This document shows, one piece after another, positions 1-9,796 of a stretch of DNA of 64,000 nt. This DNA comes from Aphrocallistes beatrix (taxonomy: Eukaryota; Porifera; Hexactinellida; Sceptrulophora; Aphrocallistidae): assembly GCA_963281255.1 (NCBI GenBank), contig OY725488.1, forward strand, positions 12,373,524 to 12,437,523, in the 5' to 3' direction. Under the pieces are notes generated by a model. That model had not been told where the DNA came from. It did not search any database and saw only the letters and a program-made list of their open reading frames with translations. How positions within the stretch are numbered: the stretch's first letter is position 1; every line of letters begins with the position of its first letter. Made by a program: the position numbers and the translations under genes.

Positions 1-2400
1 AAACAGAACTGAACTTGTTCTCTCTGCACATAAGACAATATATCTGTTTATTTCCTCTTTCTCAGTTGTTTACACGAAATTAATGAACTCCAACTAAACT
101 CAATGGAATTTGTTTGTCTCGTTTGTTATGGATATCTCTCACTTATCCAACATTAATTAGTTTCTATTTGATTTCTCTGCAAATTTTCAATTGGATTCAA
201 ATCTGTGACGAAGAGTATTTTGATTAATACAAGCAAGCTTTGCTTATCTGTGTTATGTGAATTTGTTCCGTAGAATTTCTAGGAAGAACAGACTTACAAG
301 GCATCCATTCCATAAACTATTTCATAATATAAAAGCTGTATAGCATGGTAATAGTAAACTGCAGCGTCGTTGGGTTGGAGACGAAATAAGATTTGAGCAA
401 GGCTGGATTCAGTTAACCGGTTAACCGCCACAATCACGGTTAAAGGTTAAGAAATTGTTGGATCGGTTAGCCGATCTGCTATATTTTCTAAAAATTTAGA
501 CTAATTTAATTGTTTATCGATGGAGATTCATGAATATTACTTCTAAAAAATCGATAATCAATTATAATTTCTAATTTTAATCATTTAGTATATTTCGAGA
601 CCACTGAAAATAGATATTTCTACCAATTAATATTGAAATCGGTTAACAGGTTAACCGCCCTGAAGGAAATCAAAATAACCGAGCCCGAAAATCGGTTAAC
701 CAACCCCAGCCCTGATTTGAATAACCAAATTCCCCTAGATACGCTATTGAGTGCATGGAATTTACACATTTTTGACTTTCAGTCTCGTTATTTTGTTCAA
801 TCAACTCCTGTTGCAGCTAACTTCTTGGTCGGTGTTTATTTATGTAGACTTAATGCATACGATTTAATGCATTATTTCACTATTCAACAGCGCACTTCGC
901 ACACTAGCGTAGCGCGGCTAGCGAGCACTTTTGTTCGCAGAGTCGCGGAGATATCAACAAATACAGAATCGATAGATTAAAAATGCCAAATTAGGAATCT
1001 ACGTCCCTAAACTCCTGTCAACAGTTGAACTAGTTTCTAACATCTATACTAGGAACTGCATTGAAACTATTCACAACACTAATTTGGAAATGATTGTACT
1101 TTGATTTGCAATGAAATGTATAGAGTCAATGAATTTCTAATATCTAAGTGCTTTCATCTTTTAGATTGAGAAGCTGGAGTTGAAATCTGCAGCTTCAACG
1201 GAGCTTTGACGATGCAAACATTCCAGTGTAGATCTCTATGCACATCCCACGAGGAAGTGAGGAGACTCATCCCAGCAAATGGCTGAGAGTCTAACAGCTC
1301 TCCTGCACCATAATAAGTGCTAAGAACCGCACTCGGTGAAGTCTCTAGTGAGAATACTCGCCTGGAACCAGTGCGTAGCCAGCTCTAGACTTTGGCGGTG
1401 CGTCTCCTCTTCAAGGAGGTGCGCGGAGTTGTCTCATTCCACCTCACACCTTGTCTACTCTGCCTGGACCTGTGTTGATGACTGGACTGAAAGAGCTGAA
1501 GCTTCTAGTCGCTGCTCACAGTCCAGCAGAAGAGGAGAGTGACAAACTGATTCTGAGGAGAGTTTGTACAGTTTAATGTATAATTAAGAGATCTTAATGG
1601 TTTATTAATAGAATACTTCACTATGCTACATTCTGTATTCACAAATTTCTAAATATTCCGGCCTAAAAGTGTGATTTTAAAAATATTCAAATTTCCCCTC
1701 TACGACGTGATTATGAACATTCGTTTATAATGAACTAACTTTCAGACTTCAATCTTATTGCTTTCATGGAGTTAGAGTTGAGTAGAGTTCGCTTAATTAA
1801 CATGAAGTCTCCCTATTATGAGCTTTTTAAGCTCTTCCTAAGAGTTCATAATAAGCAACCCTGACTGTACTCTATTCTTATTTCACAACTTTTAAACCGT
1901 ACTCCTTAATGTAAACTATTTAATGCATTATTGAAGAGATCTTAATGGATTTATTAATAATAGAAGACTTCGCTATGCAAAATTCTGCTTTCGTACTTGT
2001 ACAGATATAACATATGTCAATATTGAAGACAGCCTCCATGTCTAAGTAAATGCAATGATTTTATCCAACAAAATTCTTAACAACAATTTTTGAATAAATG
2101 AATTTGGCTAAAAAGTGAACTTTGAATTCAAATTATCAAATCAGAATACAGACAAACTAGCAGACTACAAAGATAGCAAGTTTTCCAAAACAATGATTCG
2201 TCGATTAAAATGTGAAATTGCCTGGCACAAGTGGTTTAAGAATTTTCTAGAAATCAATCTTGGTTGAATTATTATTGGAAGTATGCAGCTTCTGATGTAA
2301 TTAGTAGGAATTTGCTTAGGGACTTTTCTCTCAGTTTAAAGTACAATGCATTCTACCACAAAACAATAAGATTAATCTTAAATCTACCTAGCACAGAGCT
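1..2400. other. Upstream flank of NLR-A, no gene seen
   Basis: I see no convincing coding exon here; the short frames at 633-980 and 1336-1542 resemble no protein. Bases 1-300 match 37820-38040 and again 38155-38350. A piece around 1140-1290, preceded by an acceptor-like TTTTAG at 1164, is conserved at 38680-38910. Its best frame ends in a stop in both copies and is not open from the acceptor, so it is probably noncoding. Bases 1697-1866 resemble a miniature element family, also at 39246 and 55735, whose end reads CCCTGACTGTA. Confidence 0.5.
889..950 (+). repeat. Degraded copy of the GC-rich module
   Basis: This short GC-rich stretch in AT-rich DNA aligns loosely with the terminal GC module of the elements at 26002, 30420, 30963 and 42011. 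It shares the CTTCGC, GCGCGGCT and CACTTT blocks in the same order but with many substitutions. It looks like an old copy of the same repeat. No coding function is suggested. Confidence 0.5.
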
Positions 2401-2409
2401 CAGTGAATA

Positions 2410-2418
2410 GATAAATAG
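2410..2418 (+). promoter_or_regulatory. Candidate TATA box of NLR-A
   Basis: GATAAATAG lies about 30-40 bases before the putative 5' UTR exon, and the identical 9-mer occurs at the matching place in block B (39733-39741). Conservation between the copies, and its position ahead of a conserved consensus splice donor, support it as a core promoter element. Transcript 5' ends would be needed to confirm it. Confidence 0.4.
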
Positions 2419-2439
2419 CGAAACTTTCTGGGATATCAT

Positions 2440-2625
2440 CTTCAAACTCGCAATAAATCAACAACAACGAAACAATAACAACACAACAACGAAAACAGTC
2501 AAAGAATTCTGACTTCAACTCGATTGAACGCATTTCAAATCAATTCGAAACGCACACAAACAAACTTCGAACTGACGAATAACGCAACATTTTCCACAGA
2601 AACAACAGTCTCAAATCAGTGACAA
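2440..2625 (+). other. Putative 5' UTR exon 1 of NLR-A
   Basis: An A/C-rich, stop-containing stretch ends at a strong donor, GTGAGT at 2626-2631. The block B equivalent (39765-39929) is also A/C-rich and ends at GTGAGT. The NLR start codon is preceded by a clear acceptor (CCTCTAG ending 9790) only six bases upstream, so an untranslated first exon must exist. This is the best candidate, implying a 5' intron of about 7.2 kb. The exon start is a guess based on the TATA-like motif. Confidence 0.45.
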
Positions 2626-3550
2626 GTGAGTCAATGTTTATTTAACTTTAAAATAGTTATTATTTGAATTAAATGACAATTTGTATTGAATTAATATTAT
2701 ATATTAACACTGCTGAAATGTCGATATCTTTCAAATCATTAAAATTCTGAGAAAATTCACTAAATTTCTACGTTAAATCTTTAAAATATTGTATTAACGA
2801 TGTCAAACAGTTTTTTAATTAATTTGCTGATTTGAGTAGATAAGTTGTTCAGTCAGGAGAAGGAATCTTTATTACTGAATTACTGTAAATACTCGAATAA
2901 TCGCACCAAAGAGTGTGTTAAATATTTATGCACCTGTTAGAAAATTTATTAGTTGTAAATTCTCCCTTTCTATCTTTCGATGATTCAACCGTGCAGTAAT
3001 ATTCACTGAAGTTTGCTTGTATTTGAATCTTTTCAGGTTATTTGGAAGTATAACTTAATAATCGCTCCGCTACTATTCGAGTATGTACAGTGCTTGAATT
3101 TATGATCTAGTTCTTCCATCACTACAGATGACAACAAGTTTAAAAATGCAAAATAATTAATTTATAAAATGTGATTTCTCTCGCTTGTATTATCAATTTG
3201 ATGCAATTTGAGAAGCTTAAAGTTTCGTTTATGAGGCGATACAATGTGAATTATTAACTTTTTTCGCATAATTGTGGTTTCTAAATACTATTTCTGATTA
3301 AATAACATCGCTAGCTACACAAATATATGTATTATTGTAGTTATAACTTATTATTTGGAGGTTGAATTTTTCACGTAAAAATTTTGGGTTGGGAAATAGT
3401 ATAACACAATTTTCACGCGTAAAATTGAACGCTAAATTTGACATCTACGAGCATATTTCGTTTTTATTGCTTTGAAGTATTAAGAATTCAAAACAAAGAC
3501 GAAATTCGCACAAAATATTAAAAAATTGTATCCGGAACTCTGCCCCGAAT
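2607..3550 (+). repeat. Tandem duplication, unit 1
   Basis: Unit 1 begins at the end of the putative 5' UTR exon and runs about 0.95 kb. It is matched in order by 3941-5350. Shared landmarks are the AGTGACAAGT exon end, the ACTCGAATAATCG segment, the ATTCGAGTAT segment, and a stretch reading CACAAATATATGTATTATTG. The copies are strongly diverged. The donor GTGAGT of unit 1 reads GTCAGT in unit 2, so only unit 1 keeps a good splice site. Confidence 0.65.
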
Positions 3551-3997
3551 ATTCGAGTGATTTTGGGACTTTTTGCTTGCCTGTGGGGATCCAGTGCCAC
3601 TTTCAGAAAAGATGCCGGTCTAATGAGAGCGTATCGAGTCATTTTCACTACCCCGAATAATTCACTGACTTTTAAAATAATTTACTCACTCTCACGTTAA
3701 TCTAATAAGTTTACATAATATATTGACTAGCAAGTATCATGGGCAATTTAATTTAAAAGATCTCTTATAATTTTTTAATGCAAATGTTCATTGTCATAGA
3801 AATTATTTAATAGAATAATAAACAAGGAATTGTGAACTGTACTGAATTACTCAATGCAATGTTTAGTATGGAATAGCATGAGAGATTCTTAAGTGTCAGG
3901 TTTCTCTATTTCTACTAATTCTAAATATATTACCGTAGTAGAATCTCAAACCAGTGACAAGTCAGTCAATGTTTATTTAACTTTTAAACAGTTATTA

Positions 3998-4141
3998 CAG
4001 TAGATATTGGATATAGTGATAATTTTGAGAGGTTCGAGGTACTCCAGTCGATGACATTCCATACTTCTTTTATTGGATATAGTGACGATTTGACCAAGAA
4101 TTCCCTGTCCTCGGCACTATCACTATATACAATATCTACTG
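3998..4141. mobile_element. Miniature inverted-repeat element (CAGTAGATATTGG family)
   Basis: The inverted termini begin CAGTAGATATTGGATATAG and end with the near-complement ...AATATCTACTG. The element is preceded by TA at 3996-3997. It is 144 bp with no coding capacity. A related copy with TA on both sides lies at 29448-29603, and a partial end is at 54470. The CAG...CTG ends with TA target sites suggest a pogo/Tc1-type family. Confidence 0.75.
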
Positions 4142-4779
4142 CATTTGAATTAATTAACAAGGAGATGAGTATTTTTATTACATAATTGATGTGTATACTC
4201 GAATAATCGACCCCAAATAGGGTGCTTATTTTTATCCATGTTAGAAAAATATTAATTGTAGATTCTTCCTTTTCGACCATTTTGATTCACTCGTGCGTTA
4301 AAATTCATTGAAAACTCGCTTATTTCTGAAATATTATTTCTTCAGAGGGTAAATGGACTAAATTAACATTGCCTCTGCTGCTATTCGAGTATATACGACA
4401 TTTCATTTTATAGAATTGTTTCTACTCCAGCTGATGATTAGTTCCCAAAATGCAAAGAATTCATTTATGAAATGTGATTTTTCTTGCTATTAATATTAAT
4501 TAAATGCAATTTTGAAAATTCAAAGTTAGCTAATGAGACGGGAAAGTATGAACTATCAAATTTTCGCGGTTAAACTCTCTGAAATTATTTCAAATTAATT
4601 ACATTCGTAATACACAAATATATGTATTATTGCATACATACAAACTTGAGCCAAGACAAAAGCGGGACGCAACGTTTTAAATACTAATTCATTATTACTA
4701 TATATTTAATATAATATCTAATCTAAATACATTATATTAAATATATTTGTAAATAGTTCTAAATACGTCTGTCCCACTG

Positions 4780-5130
4780 ATATAATGGATATAAGGAATC
4801 TCCAAATTTGTAATTTTTTTTTTTTTGATTCGTAATGATGACGTCATAGCAAAGTGATGTGTCATCATTTTTTGATGACTGCATCATATGTGAGGTATAT
4901 TAATATACACATTCTCTTAAAATCTCAGCCTTTTATCACCTAAAATGGCTGAGTTATAGTCGAAAAACTGAAATTTCTAATTATAAATTGGGTGACAATG
5001 ACGTCATTACTCCACGATCAGTCGGCATCAAGTCAGAACTGAATCAAAAAAACATAATGAAGAAATTTCATGTACAAGCAGGAAACTTAGAATTTCATGT
5101 ACAAGCGGGCGTCCCACCTAAGAACGGGAC
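4780..5130 (+). mobile_element. Decayed internal part of the 550 bp GC-ended element
   Basis: This part matches the interior of the elements at 30420, 30963 and 42011, including ATGATGACGTCATAGCAAAG, TTTTTTGATGA and ATGACGTCAT landmarks. It lacks the GC-rich end and the terminal repeat. It lies inside tandem unit 2 and is clearly older than the other copies. Confidence 0.65.
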
Positions 5131-5350
5131 ATTTGAAATGTATGTTTTTGTGTAATTAATTGCATTTTATTTGGAGTTTATAATTTTTTACATAAAAAAT
5201 TGGAGTCGAGAGACAATTTCAACACACTTTCCAATAAAATTGAGTGTTAAATGTGTAAATCTACGTAGCTTGTTTTCGTTTTATTACTTTTAAATATTTA
5301 GAAATCGAAACGAAAACGAAAATCGCGCAGAAACATTTATAGAATTGTTG

Positions 5351-6264
5351 TTTTGCATAATTTGGGAAAATTCTTGATTTTTTCTCTTAAAGAGTATATT
5401 TTTAATCTTTTAAATCAGTTCCTGATATTATCTCTAATAAGCTGACAGTGTAGCTAAGATGAGTTCCATATTGCTTCACTCGTGAGAATCTACGTCATTC
5501 TCTCTATAATTTCGAGCTTGCAATTGATTGAATCTAGTAGGTTTGCATTTGATCAACTATGTTCGGAATGTATGCCTTATATACCGTTCTACAATTGCAG
5601 ATCGGATATCAATATTAATATAATAGCCTATTCTAATATAATCTAATATAATCTATCATTATTTCTTTCATGAATATATTCTTCATTCTCATTATAATAC
5701 TTTCAATTCATTTGTATTACTAAATCATACTACTACAATAATTGTAGTGAAAACCATTGTTAAATAGAGTTGCAAACCCAGATAACCAATCACGAACCTT
5801 TGTTGAACAAGGATGGCTGGACTTTCGTCTCCTGAAATGCCCCTTTCGCACCTACTGATTTCTCAATCAAAATGCCTCATTTTCACCCTTTTTTTCAAAC
5901 AAACTCCACTCCAAAAGCCTCACTTTCCGTTCCTTACACATTAGTGCTCGTTTTTTTAATCCTCTAATAAGACAAAAAATTCTGGGGACGAAAATTCCAA
6001 GAATTTAAGGTTCCGCTTACCGTTGATAAAGTGAAAACATTAGTGGATCAATCGCAAACCTTCGAATTCAATCAATTGCAACGCCGTAATAATTTCGTTA
6101 TAATCTTATTACATTAATCAGATTCTCTTTGTTAGAAAGAATAGAGATCCAAGTATTTTCATTAATTTCAAAATATTTCTTTAATCTATTTTATAATTGA
6201 TTTAACGGAATTTTAATCTCTTTTTTGGCCCAATTGTGTCCCGTTTTCGTAAAATTCCCTATTA
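5351..6264. other. AT-rich stretch, no gene seen
   Basis: No coding exon is recognisable. Bases about 5800-6060 contain a repeat related, in opposite orientation, to about 40790-40990 in block B. Shared words include GGGGCATTTC/GAAATGCCCC and an AAAATTCC-GGGACGAAA motif. The repeat is too degraded to classify. Confidence 0.4.
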
Positions 6265-7854
6265 CTTAGGGCGTTCAATATGTTCCAGGCCCAACTTTAT
6301 AATTCGAAAGGCAACTGAAACCATGTATTTTAAATTATTTTATTGTATTCGTTAGAGGATTATCTTTCTACTGGCAATTTGATTTGCTCTGTTAATATAA
6401 TTATTGTGGTTAGCACACACGATTTATACACCCGGTTTACGGTCCTTGTACTTATGGAGAGTTTTAGCTTAATATTTGATGTATTTCAGTTCTGAGCAAA
6501 CTTAGATTAAAACTAATCTCTTCATTGAATTCTGCAAATCAAATAACATAGAGATTGACTTCTTTGAACTCTTCTAATTTTAAGCTGGGAGAATAATGTT
6601 TTTTTGTAATTCATTGACACTTTTGTCCTACTTTTAAGTGGCAAAAAATTGGGAAAAATCCACCATAATTAGTATAACATCTTTTTATCTCAAAATATTC
6701 AACTGAACACCTCCCGTTCGCATCTTCTCCATGCCTTCTTGATTATTTGACATTTCAACGATATTATTTAACAATTTTGAGGAATTTTATCTATACTAAT
6801 TGTTTTCCTGTCTTTTTCAATGGCAAAAATTGAAATTTTTTATAAGGACTAGGGTTGTAAAGGGTGGGAAACTTTCGGGAATATTCCCGGGAATTTATAA
6901 GACCTGGAAATTTTCGTTTTTATTTAATAATGAGAAATATTCAAAGATTTTATTGTGCCGACTATAATATTGTATATTGGCCAGTTCTAAAATGCATTAT
7001 TTTGTTTGTTTGTCTGTATTTGTCAATAGAGCTGTCCTGGCTACACCATTATACATTAAATTTGGCAAGTAGATATGAAAAGTCCCTCTAATTTGCATCT
7101 CGGTATACGATTTTCCAACCAGCCACAATTTTTGTATTCAATATTTTGAATTGTAATGTCATTCACGAGAATCACAAGATTCAGAACAAGTATAGCCAAT
7201 ATACTTTTCATTTCAATGAGGTTAAATAAAACTCGGTTAAAATTTGTCAGATATTTATTGACTAGAGCTGTAGCCAATATATTATTATAAGCTATAAGCT
7301 TCTGTTTATCTCATATCAGTTTTAACTTAATACAGTCAGGGTCGCTTAATATGAACATTCGTTTATTATGAACTAACCTCCTGCTCCCAATTACTAGTAT
7401 TCGATTTTGTATTACATTTATTATTGATCCATCTTGAATCAGTTCGGCACTGGTTGTATAATTTACATTTTTCATTTATTTTTTGAGTATTTAGAGGCAA
7501 ATTAAGAAAGGTTTTAATTGAATTCAATTTATTTACCTCAGAGAAATGCCTCGGAAACAATCAGATTTATTTAAACACTATAGCAGAAATTTCCAGGTCT
7601 TATAAATTCCCTGGAATATTCCCGGAAAGTTTCCACATTTGAAAATTCCCCGGAATTTTGCAACCCTAAAAAGGACCGTAAACCGGGTCTATAATCGTGT
7701 GTGCTAACCACAATAATTATATTAATAACACAGCAACCAACATACCAGTCGAAGCATAATCCTTCAACGAATTCATTAAACGAATTGAAAATACTTTGTC
7801 TTTGTCACCTTTTGACATATAAAGTTGGGCCTGGAACATATTGAACGCCCTAAG
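6265..7854. mobile_element. 1.6 kb element with ~185 bp inverted repeats
   Basis: The left arm (6265-6450) and right arm (7668-7854) are inverted copies along their full length. Both termini read CTTAGGGCGTTCAATATG inward and both flanks carry TA (6263-6264 and 7855-7856). Between the arms are spacer sequence, an inserted inner element (6851-7667) and no intact gene. Long inverted repeats with TA duplication suggest a nonautonomous Tc1/mariner-like element. The class is an inference. Confidence 0.75.
6851..7667. mobile_element. Inner nested element (AGGGTTG ends)
   Basis: Imperfect inverted arms of about 70 bases at each end share GGAATATTCC and AATTTATAAGACCTGG. The ends are AGGGTTG and CAACCCT. 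The element sits immediately inside the right arm of the 6265-7854 element, so it inserted later. Its interior includes part of another miniature family (CAGTCAGGGTCGCTTAAT near 7335). No coding region was recognised. Confidence 0.65.
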
Positions 7855-8581
7855 TAGATTCCGTCTTTTTAGTCTGTGTATAATACTTTTCTATTTCGTG
7901 TCCCGCTTTTATCATAGCTCCATTCGGCATGTGTGAATATCATTAAACTAATTTGAAATCTTTGTCGTGCGATTGAAGCTAAGTCTTCTCCCAAATACAG
8001 TTATCATTGAATCTTCAATTTCTAGATTTTAGGACGAATCAATGCATTATTTTGTGTAAAGAATTGCTAACAAGCTTGAAATCTGAAATTAAATGAATTC
8101 TGCTATCTGAGCTATTACTAGCCGCAAAACTAGAATTGGAATTTCTATTCTGCGTTGATTCGAGGGAATTATCATTGCTTGAATTTGTGTGAAGTATTCC
8201 TGGTAGAATATCCATTGCAGTGTTATAATGGATCAGTACTGTCTCCTAGCAACACAGAATATGTGTATCAATTCTAACCCAGACTATGGATAATATTAGC
8301 TAACTAAGGCTAGGGTGTTTCCTTTGGAATTCTTTGAGGCGTTTTAAAGCATTCGAAATGTAAATTATGGTTTAGCAGACAAATATATTCTTTCATTGAA
8401 ACCATTTTTCTTGAAAGTCGAGTTAACCGCTCAATTTGTTAAATAACACATTTTAATGGATACAAGGATAATGGTGCATAATATTAAAAAAATTGATTTA
8501 AAAACATTCAGAGATGTGAACTAAGCTTCACATATCTCTTATTCAACATTAAGTCTAGTTATGTAATTCCAACATCTGAAT
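7855..8581. other. Block A sequence shared with block B, intronic to NLR-A
   Basis: Bases 7980-8400 match about 41870-43160 of block B once the block B insertions are removed. No coding frame is evident. This stretch provides the empty site for the block B element at 42011-42553: the uninterrupted sequence around 8126 reads AAAACTAGAATTGG. It also lacks the 42768-42896 element of block B. Confidence 0.6.
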
Positions 8582-9269
8582 GGGGGAGCGGAATAAGACC
8601 AACGTTTAGGTAGGAATAAGACCAACTAGCCTGATGCTAGGAATTAGACCAACGCTTTTTTAAAGTTATGAATAAGACCAACACAGAGGTAGGAATTAGA
8701 CCAACGCTTTTTTAGAGTTAGGAACAAGACCAACGCAGAGGTAGGAATTAGACGGGGCAGCGGAATAAAACCAACATTTAGGTTGGAATATGACCAACTA
8801 GCCTGATGCTAGGAATTAGACCAACGTTCAGTTCCCTGTGGGGGGGGTATAGTGACATTTTCAGGAAAGAATGTGGCCAAATGAGAGCGAAAGCAGGCAT
8901 TTTATGTCGGAAACATTCATTATAAGAGCAAAGTGAAAGTAAGCCTTTTGAGTTAGGAGCAAAGGAGAAAATTTTGTATGGTTGCACTGTTTTCAATTCT
9001 AAATCAACATGTTTAATAACTGTTAAAAAGTGATCTAATTCCTACCTCTGCATTGGTCTTGTTCTTACCTTTAAAAACGTTGGTCTAATTCCTACCTCTG
9101 CGTTGGTCTTATTCCTAACTTTAAAAAAGCGTTGATCTAATTCCTACCTCTGCGTTGGTCTAGTTCCTACCTCAAACGTTGATCTAATTCCTACCTCTGC
9201 GTTGGTCTTATTCCTACCTCAAACGTTGGTCTAATTCCTACCTCTGCGTTGGTCTAATTCCGGCGTCCC
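8582..9269. mobile_element. hAT-like element built of inverted ~23 bp arrays
   Basis: An exact 8 bp duplication, ATCTGAAT, flanks the element at 8574-8581 and 9270-9277. The empty site, with one ATCTGAAT, is present in block B near 43372. The termini read GGGGGAGCGGAATAAGACC and, inverted, GGGACGCCGGAATTAGACC. The left arm holds about nine and the right arm about ten tandem units of the form AGGAATTAGACCAACGCAG, in opposite orientation around a central spacer of about 200 bases. An 8 bp duplication points to the hAT group. There is no transposase. Confidence 0.85.
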
Positions 9270-9796
9270 ATCTGAATATACATAGTTTAATACTATTTAT
9301 TAGTATTTGAATTCTCGCTTCAAACTAAAATACTAGTTTTGTCTTAAATGTGTTCAGATACGAGTACGCTCACAGTACAAAAGTATTTAACTTTACATTC
9401 TTCACATACAAATATGTAGTATTAAATTTCATTAGTTTACGCGCTAAAATATCACATTTTATAGAATTGAAAGGCTAAAATCAGTGAGTATAGTGATCTC
9501 AAGAAATGTAGATAGTCACATCTATACAATAAGGGATGTTACGAGCAAAGTTTTGTAAAAGTCGAACTGTAGATTCCGAAAAATCACTCATGACGTAGCA
9601 GACTGTCAATGTCAAAGCTCTCTTTAAGAAATTTGAATTAAACAGTGCTATATTCTTAATTATTGTATTTTCATGAAATCAAAATTTAATCACAATTCAC
9701 TGCTATTGAAATTCATTGAAGTTTCTACAAATCTTATTTTAGAGGTGTCGCTTGTTTAAAACAATGTATTATATTGTTCCATTCCTCTAGATCAAA

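Larger units (their letters stand above)
3941..5350 (+). repeat. Tandem duplication, unit 2 (with insertions)
   Basis: This second copy of the 2607-3550 unit is enlarged by two insertions: a TA-type miniature element at 3998-4141 and a decayed copy of the 550 bp element family near 4780-5130. The order of shared landmarks is the same as in unit 1. The equivalent exon end is present, but its splice donor is mutated. Confidence 0.65.

Noticed and set aside
1165..1290. Exon-like conserved segment with acceptor TTTTAG shared by both blocks
   Set aside because: The shared peptide frame (TSHEEVRRLIPAN) is closed by a stop just after the acceptor in block A and diverges upstream in block B. More likely a conserved noncoding or repeat segment.
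1336..1542. 68-codon Ser/Arg-rich frame in a GC-richer patch
   Set aside because: It is not preserved in block B and matches no known domain. The patch resembles other noncoding GC-richer repeats.
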